From contig NZ_FRAP01000001.1 in NCBI RefSeq assembly GCF_900142365.1, positions 310,001-374,000 of the forward strand: 64,000 bases of DNA, written 5' to 3'. The first letter of the stretch is position 1; every line of letters starts with the position of its first letter. The notes beneath the pieces are model-generated. The model had not been told where the DNA came from. It searched no databases and saw nothing but the letters and a program-made list of their open reading frames with translations. Position numbers and translations under genes: made by a program. The stretch comes from Pseudonocardia thermophila (GTDB lineage: Bacteria; Actinomycetota; Actinomycetes; Mycobacteriales; Pseudonocardiaceae). Positions 22,189 to 32,701 of this stretch are shown piece after piece.

Positions 22189-24006
22189 GTGCTCCCCGAG
22201 ACCGCCGCCGCCCCGCTCGACGTCCTGCGCCGTGTCTTCGGCTACGACTCCTTCCGGGGCCACCAGGCGGAGATCGTCGAGCACGTCACGAACGGCGGCG
22301 ACGCGCTGGTGCTCATGCCCACCGGCGGCGGCAAGTCGCTCTGCTACCAGATCCCCGCGCTGGTGCGGCCGGGTGTGGGCGTGGTGATCTCCCCGCTCAT
22401 CGCCCTGATGCAGGACCAGGTGGACGCGCTGCGGGCGCTCGGCGTGCGTGCCGGGTTCCTCAACTCCACCCAGACCCCGGACGAGCGCACCCTCGTCGAG
22501 CAGGAGTTCCTGGCCGGCGAGCTGGACCTGCTCTACCTGGCCCCGGAGCGGCTGCGCGTCGAGTCGACGGTGCGGCTGCTGGACCGGGGGAGGATCGCGC
22601 TGTTCGCCATCGACGAGGCGCACTGCGTGTCCCAGTGGGGCCACGACTTCCGCCCCGACTACCTCATGCTCTCCCACCTGCACGAGCGGTGGCCGGACGT
22701 GCCCCGGATCGCGCTCACCGCCACCGCGACGCCCGCCACGCGTGCGGAGATCGCGGCCCGCCTCGACCTGGAGGACTCCCGGCACTTCGTCTCCAGCTTC
22801 GACCGACCGAACATCCAGTACCGAATCGTGCCGAAGGCCGAGCCGCGCAAGCAGCTGCTGGAGCTGATCCGCACCGAGCACGCCGGTGATGCGGGCATCG
22901 TCTACTGCCTGTCCCGCCGGTCGGTGGAGCAGATCGCGGAGTTCCTCGTCGCGCAGGGCGTCCCGGCGCTGCCCTACCACGCCGGCCTGGACGCGGCGGT
23001 GCGCGCCGAGAACCAGTCCCGGTTCCTCCGCGAGGACGGCGTGGTGATGGTGGCGACGATCGCGTTCGGCATGGGCATCGACAAGCCCGACGTGCGGTTC
23101 GTCGCACACCTGGACCTGCCGAAGTCGGTCGAGGGCTACTACCAGGAGACCGGCCGGGCCGGTCGCGACGGACTGCCGTCCACGGCGTGGCTGGCCTACG
23201 GCCTGGCCGACGTCGTCCAGCAGCGGAAGATGATCGAGGACTCGGAGGGCGACCGCGCGCACAAGCACCGACTCACCCAGCACCTCGACGCGATGCTGGC
23301 GCTGTGCGAGACCGTGCAGTGCCGCCGGGTGCAGCTGCTCAACTACTTCGGCGAGCAGGCCGAGCCGTGCGGCAACTGCGACACCTGCCTGGCCCCTCCC
23401 GAGGCGTGGGACGGCACGATCGCCGCGCAGAAGGTGCTGTCCACGGTGTTCCGGCTCGACCGCGAACGGGGCCAGCGGTTCGGGGCCGGGCACATCATCG
23501 ACATCCTGCTCGGTAAGCACACCCCGAAGGTGGAGCAGTTCGACCACCAGAGGCTGTCGGTGTTCGGCGTCGGCACCGAGCTGTCCGAGGCCGAGTGGCG
23601 CGGCGTGATCCGCCAGCTCGTCGCGCGCGGGATGCTCGCCGTCGAGGGCACCTACCAGACGTTCGGCCTCACCGAGGCCAGCCGCCCGGTGCTGCGCGGT
23701 GAGCAGAAGGTGATGCTGCGCCGCGAGCCGAAGCGGGTGCCGCGCACGCGCACCGCCCGGTCGGCGACGCCGCAGGCCGACCTACCCGCCGAGGCGGTGC
23801 CGGTGTTCGAGCGGCTGCGGGCGTGGCGCGCGGCCACAGCGAAGGAGCAGGGCGTGCCCGCCTACGTGATCTTCCACGACTCCACGCTGCGCGAGATCGC
23901 CGCACGGATGCCCGCGGATCTGGCCGCACTGAGCCGGATCAGCGGGATCGGGGAGAACAAGCTCGCCAAGTACGGCGAGGGGGTGCTCGCCGCGCTCGCC
24001 GGGTGA
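22189..24006 (+). CDS. recQ: ATP-dependent DNA helicase RecQ
   Basis: 3'-5' DNA helicase of recombination and repair, 605 residues. The helicase core has Walker [16 protein letters not shown] near residue 45, DEAH in [27 protein letters not shown], and motif [12 protein letters not shown] near residue 320. The RQC zinc-binding cysteines are all present ([20 protein letters not shown] and CGNCDTC). A complete HRDC domain ends the protein ([20 protein letters not shown] and [17 protein letters not shown]). The GTG start lies 4 bp behind the MFS gene, so it may be translated from the same message, although the functions look unrelated. Confidence 0.97.
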   Translation: MLPETAAAPLDVLRRVFGYDSFRGHQAEIVEHVTNGGDALVLMPTGGGKSLCYQIPALVRPGVGVVISPLIALMQDQVDALRALGVRAGFLNSTQTPDERTLVEQEFLAGELDLLYLAPERLRVESTVRLLDRGRIALFAIDEAHCVSQWGHDFRPDYLMLSHLHERWPDVPRIALTATATPATRAEIAARLDLEDSRHFVSSFDRPNIQYRIVPKAEPRKQLLELIRTEHAGDAGIVYCLSRRSVEQIAEFLVAQGVPALPYHAGLDAAVRAENQSRFLREDGVVMVATIAFGMGIDKPDVRFVAHLDLPKSVEGYYQETGRAGRDGLPSTAWLAYGLADVVQQRKMIEDSEGDRAHKHRLTQHLDAMLALCETVQCRRVQLLNYFGEQAEPCGNCDTCLAPPEAWDGTIAAQKVLSTVFRLDRERGQRFGAGHIIDILLGKHTPKVEQFDHQRLSVFGVGTELSEAEWRGVIRQLVARGMLAVEGTYQTFGLTEASRPVLRGEQKVMLRREPKRVPRTRTARSATPQADLPAEAVPVFERLRAWRAATAKEQGVPAYVIFHDSTLREIAARMPADLAALSRISGIGENKLAKYGEGVLAALAG

Positions 24007-24201
24007 GCGTCAGGTGCGTGCCCTTCCCGCCGCGTTGCACCGCAGGCTGCGAACCACCTCGCCCCCGACTGGCTCGCCCCGGGGACCACCTCGACGTGGG
24101 TGCGTACTCAAGACGGGCAGGGCCCCGCGGTCGGGGAGCTAGTATACGAACGGGCGCGGGATCGAGCCCTCGGAGGCATCGGTCGTTCTGCACCCGGCGA
24201 G

Positions 24202-24459
24202 GGCGGCCCGCTCGCGGCCTCCGGCGCCACGACGATCGGCGGCCGGCTCCCGCTCAACCCCTCCGGGGGTCTGGAGTCGAAGGGGCACCCGCTCGCCGCG
24301 ACGGGCCTGGCCCAGATCTACGAACTCGTCCAGCAGCTGCGCGGCGAGGCCGGGGCGCGTCAAGTGGAGAACGCGCGCATCGCGCTCGCCGAGAACGGTG
24401 GTGGGTTCTACAACGGCGAGGAGGCCGTCTGCGCGATCACGATCCTCGCCGCCGGGTGA
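24202..24459 (+). pseudogene. Thiolase C-terminal remnant
   Basis: The frame ending at 24459 encodes the last about 85 residues of an acetyl-CoA acetyltransferase/SCP2-type thiolase: [40 protein letters not shown] and [17 protein letters not shown]. The glycine-rich loop and the GHP histidine are intact. The N-terminal about 300 residues, with the nucleophilic cysteine, are missing. Upstream of about 24200 the same frame loses all thiolase similarity. It is therefore a truncated relic, and what removed the front half is not visible. A short upstream extension of the frame to 24100 exists but resembles nothing. Confidence 0.8.
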
Positions 24460-24772
24460 CCGCTCGATGGTCGCTACGCGCCCGAGCCGGTGGCGAGGGC
24501 ACGGCCGAGCAGGTGGCCGGGCTGGGTTCGGGCACACCGCCGCGGGTCGTCGTCACGCCTAGGGCAGGGGTTCTTGCACCCCCAGCCCAGCCGCTGGCCC
24601 ACGCGGACGCTCCCCCACCGCTCGGCGTGTGGATCGGCCCATCCGGGCCGAGGCCTGTCCCGTTTCGCCCGTCGACGCCTGCATTCCCGGAGTGAGCAGC
24701 TACGACGATCGACGCCTCAGCGCCCCGGCACGACCGGATGCCGGGCCGGCGAGCCCTGCTGGGTGCCGTGGC
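24460..24772. other. Gene-free stretch between thiolase relic and archease
   Basis: I find no supported gene here. A stem of CCCGGCA (24724-24730) and TGCCGGG (24739-24745), 28 bp past the archease stop on the minus strand, could act as a terminator for the rtcB operon. No T-run follows it. Confidence 0.4.
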
Positions 24773-25189
24773 TCACACGTCGACGGTCGCCGCGCACCAC
24801 CAACCCTCGTCCCTGGGCTCGCAGCGCAGGTCGTTCAGGGTGACCGCCTTGGGCACGGCACCCACGACCTCGACCTCCCGCACCGGCGCGACCTGCAGCC
24901 GCAGCTCGACGCCCCCGGGGCCCGCGGTGAGCTCTGCGCCGCACGGCACCACCGAGCGGGTGTCCAGCAGGTAGATCACCTCGTCGAGCACCGCCGCCAG
25001 CAGATCGTCGTCGTCGGTCGCGTCGAGGTGCGTGGTGATCGTGTCCGCCGGGGTGGCGTCCGCCGTGACGGCGAACGTCGCGACGAGCCCGGACACCGCT
25101 TCGACCAGGCAGTCCTCCCGGGTCGGCCCCCACGCCTCGATGCGGACGTCGGCGGTGTGCTCGACGGCGCGGTGCCCGCGAGCAGTCAT
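24773..25189 (-). CDS. Archease
   Basis: Small 138-residue activator of the RNA ligase RtcB. Archease speeds the guanylylation step and allows multiple turnover. The family start [16 protein letters not shown] is clear, with the metal-binding Asp in HTADV. It is followed by [19 protein letters not shown] and, near the end, [20 protein letters not shown]. The ATG start overlaps the rtcB stop in ATGA, giving translational coupling. Co-occurrence with rtcB strongly supports the function. Confidence 0.93.
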   Translation of the reverse strand: MTARGHRAVEHTADVRIEAWGPTREDCLVEAVSGLVATFAVTADATPADTITTHLDATDDDDLLAAVLDEVIYLLDTRSVVPCGAELTAGPGGVELRLQVAPVREVEVVGAVPKAVTLNDLRCEPRDEGWWCAATVDV

Positions 25190-26622
25190 CCCTTCACCAC
25201 GCCCAGCGGGACCAGGCGGGCCACCGCGCGGCACAGCCCGGCGCCCTCCGCCGCCGCGACGACCGCGTCGACGTCCTTGTACGCCTCGGGCGCCTCCTCG
25301 GCGAGGCCGCGGGCGGAGGCGCCGCGGACGGCGATGCCCTGGCCCTCCAGCCGCTTGCGCAGCGCACCGCCGGTGATCGCGCGCGCCGCCTGCTTGCGGC
25401 TCTGCACCCGGCCGGCGCCGTGGCAGGTCGAGTGGAAGGCGCCGCCGCCGACGACCCCGCGCAGGACGTAGGAGGCGGTACCCATCGAACCCGGGATGAG
25501 CACCGGCTGGCCCGCGTCGCGCAGGGCGGGCGGCAGATCGGGGTGCCCCGGTGGCAGAGCGCGGGTGGCGCCCTTGCGGTGCACGCAGAGCCGGCGGCGT
25601 TCACCGCCGATCTCGTGTTCCTCGATCTTGGCGAGGTTGTGCGACACGTCGTACAGCAGGCTGAGCCGCTGCCCGGTGACGCGTTCGAACACGTCGGAGG
25701 CGGCCTCGGCGAGCAGCTGGCGGTTCGCGCGCCCGTAGTTGGCGGCGGCGGCCATCGCCCCCAGGTAGGCGCGCCCCTCGGGGGACTCGACCGGGGCGCA
25801 CGCCAGCTGGCGGTCGGGCACGGAGATCCCGTACGCGCGCATCGCGCGATCCATGATCCGCACGTGGTCGGTGCAGATCTGGTGACCGAGTCCGCGCGAG
25901 CCGGTGTGGATCATCACGCACACCTGTCCGGGCGCGAGCCCGAAGGCCGCCGCGGCGACGTCGTCGAGCACCTCGTCGACCGCCTGCACCTCCAGGAAGT
26001 GGTTGCCCGACCCCAGGCTGCCGACCTGCTCGAGGCCGCGCTCGACCGCACGGGCGCTCACCTGACCGGGATCGGCGCCCGCGAGGACCCCGCCGTCCTC
26101 GCACCGCTCGAGATCGCGGTCCTCGCCGTGGCCGCGCTCCACCGCGTACCGCGAACCGCCCAGCAGCACCCGCTCGAGCTCGGCACGGCCGGACAGCTGC
26201 CAGACCGCGCCCGATCCCGCGCCCCGCGGGACCGCGCGGTCCAGACCGTCCATCACCCGCTCGATCGGCAGCTCCGAGCGGTCCAGGTCCGCGGTGAGCA
26301 GCCGCACGCCGCACGAGATGTCGAACCCGACCCCGCCCGGCGACACCACCCCGCCGCGCTCCACGTCGGTCGCCGCGACGCCACCGATCGGGAACCCGTA
26401 ACCCCAGTGCACGTCCGGCATCGCGTAGGAGGCCTCCACGATGCCGGGCAGCGTCGCGACGTTCACCACCTGCTGCAGGGACCCGTCCTCAGCCGGGTCG
26501 GGGAGCAGCTCGTGCGAAGTGAAGACGACGCCGTCCACGCGCATGTCCCCCTGCGCGGGCACGCGCAGGCGGAACGGGGCCTCCTCGACGACTTCCACGT
26601 CCACTGCCTTCGGGATCCCCAT
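25186..26622 (-). CDS. rtcB: RNA-splicing ligase RtcB
   Basis: GTP- and Mn-dependent ligase that joins RNA 2',3'-cyclic phosphate or 3'-phosphate ends to 5'-OH ends, used in tRNA and rRNA repair. The 478 residues are of normal length. Metal and guanylylation motifs are present: [13 protein letters not shown] with its cysteine, [63 protein letters not shown] and [11 protein letters not shown], which carries the GMP-accepting histidine. The ATG at 26622 has GGGAGG 5 bases upstream. It forms an operon with archease and is divergent from glnA4 across 79 bp. No RtcR-type regulator or RtcA is nearby. Confidence 0.96.
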   Translation of the reverse strand: MGIPKAVDVEVVEEAPFRLRVPAQGDMRVDGVVFTSHELLPDPAEDGSLQQVVNVATLPGIVEASYAMPDVHWGYGFPIGGVAATDVERGGVVSPGGVGFDISCGVRLLTADLDRSELPIERVMDGLDRAVPRGAGSGAVWQLSGRAELERVLLGGSRYAVERGHGEDRDLERCEDGGVLAGADPGQVSARAVERGLEQVGSLGSGNHFLEVQAVDEVLDDVAAAAFGLAPGQVCVMIHTGSRGLGHQICTDHVRIMDRAMRAYGISVPDRQLACAPVESPEGRAYLGAMAAAANYGRANRQLLAEAASDVFERVTGQRLSLLYDVSHNLAKIEEHEIGGERRRLCVHRKGATRALPPGHPDLPPALRDAGQPVLIPGSMGTASYVLRGVVGGGAFHSTCHGAGRVQSRKQAARAITGGALRKRLEGQGIAVRGASARGLAEEAPEAYKDVDAVVAAAEGAGLCRAVARLVPLGVVKG

Positions 26623-26701
26623 CAGGTCCTCCCGTACGACATCGTAGGCAGGTAGCCGCCGGATGAGCGGTGGACGCCCATGCGGGCAATAGGGTGCGCG
26701 C

Positions 26702-28057
26702 ATGAGGCAGGGGATGCTCACGCTGGAGCAGCTGCGCGCGCTGGTCGTCGCGGGCGACGTCGACACCGTGCTGGTGGCCTTCACCGACGGGCAAGGGCGG
26801 CTGCAGGGCAAGCGCTGCGCGGCGGCCCACTTCCTGGACGAGGTCGTGCCGCACGCGGCGGAGGCCTGCACCTACCTGCTCGCCGTCGACGTCGAGATGA
26901 ACACCGTCCCCGGATACGCCATGTCGAGCTGGGAACGGGGGTACGGAGACTTCGTGCTGCGCCCCGACCTGTCCACGCTGCGGATGATCCCCTGGCACGA
27001 AGCGACGGCGCTGGTGCTGTGCGACGTCGTGTGGGGTGACGGCGCACCCGTCGCCGCATCGCCCCGGCAGATCCTCGAGGGGCAGCTCGACCGGCTCGCC
27101 GAGCACGGCCTGATCGCCGACGTCGGCACGGAGCTGGAGTTCATGCTGTTCGCCGACACGTTCGAGGCCGCGTGGCGGGCGAACTACCAGGACCTGCGGC
27201 CCGCCAACCTCTACAACGTCGACTACTCGCTGCTCGGCACCGCCCGCGTCGAGCCGCTGCTGCGCCGCATCCGCAACGGCATGGCCGGCGCCGGCATGAT
27301 CGTCGAGTCCGCGAAGGGCGAGTGCAACCTCGGCCAGCACGAGATCGCCTTCCGCTACGCCGACGCCCTCACCACCTGCGACAACCACTCCATCTACAAG
27401 ACCGGGGCGAAGGAGATCGCCGAACAGGCCGGGATGTCGCTGACGTTCATGGCCAAGTACGACGAGCGCGAGGGCAACTCCTGCCACATCCACGTCTCGC
27501 TGCGCGGCGACGACGGCAACGTGTTCCCCGGCGCCGGCGAGCACGGCTTCTCCCCCGTCTTCGAGCACTTCATCGCCGGTCAGCTCGCGTGCCTGCGCGA
27601 GCTGACCTACCTGTACGCGCCCAACGTCAACTCCTACAAGCGCTACGCCGACGGCTCCTTCGCCCCGACCGCGGTGGCGTGGGGGCTGGACAACCGGACG
27701 TGCGCGCTGCGGGTGGTCGGGCACGGGCCGGCGCTGCGGGTGGAGAACCGGGTGCCCGGCGGCGACGTGAACCCCTACCTCGCGGTCGCCGCGATCATCG
27801 CGGCCGGCCTGCACGGCATCGAGAACGAGCTGCCGCTCGACCCGCCGTGCGAGGGGAACGCCTACCGCAGCGACGCCCCGCGGGTGCCCTCCACCTTGCG
27901 TGAGGCCGCGGAGCTGTTCGCGGAATCCGCCGTGGCCGAGTCCGCGTTCGGAAAAGAAGTAGTCGATCACTACACGAACGCCGCCCGCGTCGAGCTCGCC
28001 GCGTTCGACGCGGCGGTGACGGATTGGGAGCGTAGGCGTGGTTTCGAACGGCTTTGA
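26702..28057 (+). CDS. glnA4: Glutamine synthetase-like enzyme, GlnA4 type
   Basis: Member of the class I glutamine synthetase fold that in actinobacteria ligates glutamate to amines rather than ammonia; GlnA4 of Streptomyces coelicolor was reported to act on ethanolamine. The 451 residues match mycobacterial GlnA4 (Rv2860c) along their whole length: [78 protein letters not shown], and the C-terminus [13 protein letters not shown]. There is no adenylylation-site motif of the housekeeping GlnA. The next gene, a gamma-glutamyl amide hydrolase, overlaps it by 20 bp, as in the Rv2860c-Rv2859c pair. Together they suggest amine catabolism through gamma-glutamylated intermediates. Confidence 0.92.
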   Translation: MRQGMLTLEQLRALVVAGDVDTVLVAFTDGQGRLQGKRCAAAHFLDEVVPHAAEACTYLLAVDVEMNTVPGYAMSSWERGYGDFVLRPDLSTLRMIPWHEATALVLCDVVWGDGAPVAASPRQILEGQLDRLAEHGLIADVGTELEFMLFADTFEAAWRANYQDLRPANLYNVDYSLLGTARVEPLLRRIRNGMAGAGMIVESAKGECNLGQHEIAFRYADALTTCDNHSIYKTGAKEIAEQAGMSLTFMAKYDEREGNSCHIHVSLRGDDGNVFPGAGEHGFSPVFEHFIAGQLACLRELTYLYAPNVNSYKRYADGSFAPTAVAWGLDNRTCALRVVGHGPALRVENRVPGGDVNPYLAVAAIIAAGLHGIENELPLDPPCEGNAYRSDAPRVPSTLREAAELFAESAVAESAFGKEVVDHYTNAARVELAAFDAAVTDWERRRGFERL

Positions 28058-28772
28058 GTTGACCGAGAACGAGACGAGGCCGCTGATCGGCATCACCGCG
28101 TACGGCGAGCGGGCGCGCTACGGCGTGTGGGACCACCGGACCGTCCTGCTGCCCTTCACCTACCCGGACTCGGTGATCGCCGGAGGCGGTGTCCCGGTGC
28201 TGATCCCGCCGCTGGTCGCCGCCGCGCCCGCGGTCGACCGGCTCGACGCCGTGGTGATCTCCGGCGGGCCCGACGTCGATCCGGCGCTCTACGACGCCGA
28301 GCCGCACCCGCACACCGGCCGGCCGCGGCCCGAGCGCGACGCCGCCGAGCAGGAGATCATCGAGCGGGCGCTCGACCGCGGCATCCCGGTCCTCGCGGTG
28401 TGCCGCGGCCTGCAGCTGCTCAACGTCGTCCTGGGCGGCACCCTCCACCAGCACCTCCCGGACGTCGTCGGCCACCACGGGCACAACCCGACCCCCGGAG
28501 TGTTCGGCGAGGTCGAGGTCGCGCTGGAGCCGGGCAGCCGCGTCGCGGCGGTGCTGGGCACGAGCGTGCGCGGGCAGTGCCACCACCACCAGGCCGTCGA
28601 CCAGCTCGGCAAGGATCTCGAGGTCACCGGCCGGGCCGCCGACGGCACGATCGAGGCCGCCGAGCTGGCCGGACGCCCGTTCGTCGTCGGTGTCCAATGG
28701 CATCCCGAGCAGGACGATCCGCGGCTCTTCGGCGCGTTGGTCGCCGCGGCTCGAGAGAGGACACGCACGTGA
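28038..28772 (+). CDS. Gamma-glutamyl amide hydrolase (PuuD-like, class I GATase)
   Basis: Cysteine hydrolase of the glutamine amidotransferase class I group that cleaves gamma-glutamyl amides to glutamate plus the oxidised amine product. In 244 residues it shows the oxyanion strand VVISGGPDVDPALYDAEPHP and the nucleophile elbow LAVCRGLQLLNVVLGG, with Cys near residue 121. It also has the His-Glu pair in VVGVQWHPEQDD. The GTG start is inside the end of glnA4, so the two are co-translated. This is the counterpart of mycobacterial Rv2859c. The aldehyde dehydrogenase that follows in mycobacteria is absent here. Confidence 0.92.
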   Translation: MVSNGFELTENETRPLIGITAYGERARYGVWDHRTVLLPFTYPDSVIAGGGVPVLIPPLVAAAPAVDRLDAVVISGGPDVDPALYDAEPHPHTGRPRPERDAAEQEIIERALDRGIPVLAVCRGLQLLNVVLGGTLHQHLPDVVGHHGHNPTPGVFGEVEVALEPGSRVAAVLGTSVRGQCHHHQAVDQLGKDLEVTGRAADGTIEAAELAGRPFVVGVQWHPEQDDPRLFGALVAAARERTRT

Positions 28773-28811
28773 ACCAGGCACCCACCACCCCGGCCCCGGC
28801 GACGTGACGCC

Positions 28812-30128
28812 GTGAGCGGCCGTCGAAGCCGCAGCGCCGCGACCGACCGGCTCCTCCGGTACGGCCCGGCGCTGGCCGCCGCCGGGGTCCTCGGCGGCCG
28901 CTACGCGCTGGAGACCCTGCGGCACCGCCGCGAGGACGGGCACGGCTACCGCCTGCGCGGCGAGGTGCTCGACGTCGGCTCCCCCGGCTTCCTCCGAGCC
29001 GCCGAAGCGCTCACCGCGGCGCCGATCTCCGCCGGCAACGACCTGGAGCTGCTGATCAACGGGGACGCGATCTTCCCGGCGTTCCTCGCCACGATCGCGA
29101 ACGCGCAGAAGACCATCAACCTGCTCACGTACGTGTACTGGCAGGGCGAGATCGCCGAGCGGGTCGCCGCGTGCCTCGCCGAGCGCGCCCGGGCCGGGGT
29201 GCAGGTCAACGTGCTGCTCGACGCGTTCGGGACCGCGAAGATGGAGCGGCGCCTGCTCCGGCAGCTGGCGGACGCGGGAGCCTCGGTCGCGATCTTCCGG
29301 CCGCTGCGCCCGTACGCCCTGGGTCGGACGAACAACCGGACGCACCGCAAGATCCTGGTCGCCGACGGGGCAGTCGGCATGATCGGTGGGGTCGGCATCG
29401 CCACCGAGTGGACCGGAGATGCGCAGGATCCGCAGCACTGGCGGGACACCCACGTCAAGGTGCGGGGGCCGATCGTGCGCGGGCTGCAGGGCGCCTTCGC
29501 CGAGAACTGGCTGGAGGCGACCGGAGACGTCCTGGTGGGGCCCGATCACCTGCCGGCCCTCGAGCCCGCCGACGGCGCCGGGAACATGCAGCTCGTGCGG
29601 TCCTCCGCCGGGGTCGGGGACACCAACGCCGAAGCGTTGTTCTTCCTCGCCGTCGCGTGCGCCCAGCAGTCGCTCGACCTCACCAGTGCGTACTTCACGC
29701 CCCGGCCCGCGTTCGTGGAGGCTCTGGTGGAGGCGGCGCGGCGGGGAGTGGCGGTGCGGGTCCTCGTTCCTGGTCGCTACACCGACAAGGAGAGCGTGCG
29801 GCAGGCGGGCCGGGCCGTCTACCGCACACTGCTCGACGCGGGGGTGCGGATCTTCGAGTACGAGCAGACGATGCTGCACGCCAAGACGCTGACGGTGGAC
29901 GGCCGGTGGTCGACGATCGGGTCGGTCAACTTCGACAACCGGTCGTTCCAGTTGAACGACGAGGCGACGCTGTGCGTGCAGTCCGAGTCGTTGGCGGATC
30001 AGCTGACGCGGCAGTTCGAGAAGGACCTCTCGGTGTCGCGGGAGATCCTGGGATCGTCGTGGAACCGGCGCGGGATCATCGACCGGGCTCGAGAACGAGC
30101 GGCCGTCCTCCTGCGGCGGGAGCTGTAG
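28812..30128 (+). CDS. Phospholipase D-like / cardiolipin synthase family protein
   Basis: A 438-residue protein with two HKD motifs, the mark of the phospholipase D superfamily. They are RTHRKILVADGAVGMIGGVG near residue 180 and LHAKTLTVDGRWSTIGSVNF near residue 360. An N-terminal hydrophobic stretch (YGPALAAAGVLGGRYAL) may anchor it to the membrane. Bacterial proteins of this layout usually make cardiolipin from two phosphatidyl groups, but phospholipase or nuclease activity cannot be excluded. The GTG start is 39 bp behind the hydrolase gene. A small basic C-terminal tail follows the second motif. Confidence 0.88.
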   Translation: MSGRRSRSAATDRLLRYGPALAAAGVLGGRYALETLRHRREDGHGYRLRGEVLDVGSPGFLRAAEALTAAPISAGNDLELLINGDAIFPAFLATIANAQKTINLLTYVYWQGEIAERVAACLAERARAGVQVNVLLDAFGTAKMERRLLRQLADAGASVAIFRPLRPYALGRTNNRTHRKILVADGAVGMIGGVGIATEWTGDAQDPQHWRDTHVKVRGPIVRGLQGAFAENWLEATGDVLVGPDHLPALEPADGAGNMQLVRSSAGVGDTNAEALFFLAVACAQQSLDLTSAYFTPRPAFVEALVEAARRGVAVRVLVPGRYTDKESVRQAGRAVYRTLLDAGVRIFEYEQTMLHAKTLTVDGRWSTIGSVNFDNRSFQLNDEATLCVQSESLADQLTRQFEKDLSVSREILGSSWNRRGIIDRARERAAVLLRREL

Positions 30129-30256
30129 GTCAGCCGGGGCGTTGCCGCGGAGCCGCCGGGGCGCTGGGCCGTTCGCGACGATGTGCGCGAGTCCGCGGAC
30201 GCGCCGGCCACCGGCGCGCCGTGCAACGGCGCGAAGCCGGTGACCGGCGCGGCGCC

Positions 30257-32611
30257 TCAGCCGGCGGGCTCGAGCCTGCGCAGCATGCCCGGCAGCGCCT
30301 GGGCGTGCACGACGGCGAGCCGCTGCGTGGCGCGGGTGAGGGCGACGTAGAGGTCGTTCGCGCCGCGCGGGCTGTCGGCGAGGATCTCCGCCGGCTCGAC
30401 GAGCACGACCGCGTCGAACTCCAGGCCCTTCGCCGCGCTGATGGGCAGCACGACGACGGGTTCCTCGAGGTCGACCTCGCCGGTGGGGTCGGTCGCGGGG
30501 GCGCCGATGCGCTCACGCAGGGCGTCGACCCGGGCGATCGGGGCGAGGACTGCGGTGCGGCCGTCACCGATCTCGGCCGACTCCTCCATGACGACCTTGG
30601 CGACGGTGTCGTCGATGGTGGCGGGTTCGGCGGCGACGGCGCGGGGCGGCACGCCGGTGCTGCGGACCGAGCGCGGGGGCTTGAGGTCCGGGTTGATCAC
30701 GGCGAGGACGTCGTCGGCGACGGCGGCGATCTCAGCGGGAGTGCGGTAGTTGACGGTGAGCTGCTCCAGCCGCCAGCGGTTCGCCACGTACGGGCCGAGC
30801 GCGTCCTGCCAGGAGGAGGAGCCGGCCAGGTCTCCGGTCTGGGCGATGTCGCCGACGATCGTCATGGAACGGGTCGGGCAGCGGCGCATGATCAGCCGCC
30901 ACGCCATCGGCGAGAGCTCCTGGGCTTCGTCGACGATCACGTGGCCGTAGGTCCACTCGCGGTCGGCAGCGGCGCGTTCGGCCGTCGACTCCCAGCGGCG
31001 CATCGCCTGGCGCTCGGCGAGCCGGTCGGCGTCGATGACGTCGGTGGCGCGCAGGAGCTCGGGATCGAGGTCCTCCTCGAGGTCCAGGACGTCGAGCACG
31101 CCCTGGGCGTAGCTGATCTCCTCGCGCAGCGCCTCGGCCTCGCGGGCGGCGGCCTCGGAGCCGTCGTCGCCGAGCAGCTCCGCGGCCTCGTCGAGGAGGG
31201 GGACGTCGGCGGGCGACCACACGGTGGACGGGTCGGCGTCCGGAGCGGGGCGCTCGCGGAGCAGCTTCCTCCGGTCCTCCGGGGGCAAGCGGCGGGCCAC
31301 CGAGTTGAGCCGCTTCTCGTCGGCGAAGAGATCGATCAGGAGCTCCTGCGGCGAGAGGGTCGGCCAGAGCTCGTCCAGCGCGCGCGACAGCTCCTCGCTC
31401 TCCTCCAGCTCCTCGCGGATCTCGGCGAGATCGGTCGAGTCGAGCAGGCCGCGGGCGCCCGCGGCGTCGCTGATGGAGCGGGCGACCTGCTCGGCGAGCA
31501 GGCGGATCGCCTCCTTGCGGAAGATGCGCCGCGCCTCGTTGTGCGGCTTGCGGGAGCGGCGGGCGCGGGTGCGGGCGGCGCCGATGACGTCGCGGTCCAG
31601 CCGCACCTCCTGCTGGTCGATCACCAGCCGGATCGGCTTGCGCGGCACCTGCTGGCGATCGCGGACGGCCGCAGCGATGACGGCGGCCATGTCGATGCGC
31701 CCCTTCACCTCCGCGACCTCGACGGGCTCCTGGCGGCGCGCATCGAGGTTCGGGAACAGCTGCCCGATCGTGCCCAGCACGACGCTGGTCTCCCCCAGCG
31801 ACGGCAGCACCTGACCGATGTAGCGCAGGAACGTCGGGTTCGGCCCGACGACCAGCACACCGCGGCGGGCCAGCCGGTCGCGGTGCGTGTAGAGCAGGTA
31901 GGCAGCGCGGTGCAGCGCGACCGCGGTCTTGCCGGTGCCGGGGCCGCCCTGCACCACGAGCACGCCGGACGGCTTCGAGCGGATGATCGCGTCCTGCTCG
32001 GCCTGGATCGTCGCGACGATGTCGGACATCCGCCCGGTGCGGCTGGCGTTCACCGCAGCCAGCAGCGCCGCCTCGCTGGTGAGCCCGCTGCGGGAGGCGT
32101 TCGCCGCGGCCGGGTCGTCGATGTCGAGGACCTCGTCGTCGATCCCGATCAGCTCTCGCCGCCGCGTGCGCAGGTGGCGGCGCCGCCGGATCCCCTCCGG
32201 GGACGCGGCGGTCGCCGTGTAGAACGGGCGCGCCGCGGGGGCGCGCCAGTCCATCAGCAGCGGCTCGTACTCGTTGTCCTCGTCGAGCAGGCCGAGCCGG
32301 CCGATGTAGCGGCGCTCCCCCTCCTCGGTGTCGAGCCGGCCGAACACCAGCCCGTGCTCGGCCGCGCGGAGCGCCGCGAGGCGGTCGGCGTACATCGCGG
32401 CCGCCGCGTCGCGCTCGGTCAGCGCCTGCGGCGTGCCGACGGTCTCGTCCTGCAGCACCGACTGCAGCCGCCGCGCCGTGTCCGCGCGGCGGCTGTCGAG
32501 CTGCTGGTACAGCATCTCGACGTAGGCACGCTCGTGTTCGAAACCGTCGTCCTGCACGTCGTCGTCAGGGGTCGTCTGAGGGGTACTGCTCTTCGCCACC
32601 GGCCCGTTCAC
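30257..32611 (-). CDS. helD: HelD, RNA polymerase recycling helicase-like ATPase
   Basis: UvrD-like superfamily 1 ATPase that binds RNA polymerase and removes it from stalled complexes. Actinobacterial HelD proteins also influence rifamycin response. The 784-residue length fits. The N-terminal coiled-coil arm ERAYVEMLYQQLDSRRADTA enters the RNAP channel in known structures. Walker A is VVQGGPGTGKTAVALHRAAY near residue 220, DEAQ is in YGHVIVDEAQELSPMAWRLI, and QLTVNYRTPAEIA and ISAAKGLEFDAVVLVEP are further helicase motifs, with YVALTRATQRL at the end. The start is a GTG at 32611 and is the least certain part. The gene is monocistronic, with about 90 bp or more on each side. Confidence 0.93.
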   Translation of the reverse strand: MNGPVAKSSTPQTTPDDDVQDDGFEHERAYVEMLYQQLDSRRADTARRLQSVLQDETVGTPQALTERDAAAAMYADRLAALRAAEHGLVFGRLDTEEGERRYIGRLGLLDEDNEYEPLLMDWRAPAARPFYTATAASPEGIRRRRHLRTRRRELIGIDDEVLDIDDPAAANASRSGLTSEAALLAAVNASRTGRMSDIVATIQAEQDAIIRSKPSGVLVVQGGPGTGKTAVALHRAAYLLYTHRDRLARRGVLVVGPNPTFLRYIGQVLPSLGETSVVLGTIGQLFPNLDARRQEPVEVAEVKGRIDMAAVIAAAVRDRQQVPRKPIRLVIDQQEVRLDRDVIGAARTRARRSRKPHNEARRIFRKEAIRLLAEQVARSISDAAGARGLLDSTDLAEIREELEESEELSRALDELWPTLSPQELLIDLFADEKRLNSVARRLPPEDRRKLLRERPAPDADPSTVWSPADVPLLDEAAELLGDDGSEAAAREAEALREEISYAQGVLDVLDLEEDLDPELLRATDVIDADRLAERQAMRRWESTAERAAADREWTYGHVIVDEAQELSPMAWRLIMRRCPTRSMTIVGDIAQTGDLAGSSSWQDALGPYVANRWRLEQLTVNYRTPAEIAAVADDVLAVINPDLKPPRSVRSTGVPPRAVAAEPATIDDTVAKVVMEESAEIGDGRTAVLAPIARVDALRERIGAPATDPTGEVDLEEPVVVLPISAAKGLEFDAVVLVEPAEILADSPRGANDLYVALTRATQRLAVVHAQALPGMLRRLEPAG

Positions 32612-32701
32612 ACCTTCACGCCGTCGCTCCAGGACGCAGACGGTCCAACCTACCAGCGGTACGGACCGAGTGCCGCGGGCGTACCGATCAGCCCGGCCCC
32701 G

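Noticed and set aside
28769-28807. A 12-codon peptide between the hydrolase and PLD genes
   Set aside because: Too short, Pro/Thr/Ala-rich, and without ribosome site or conservation that could be judged.
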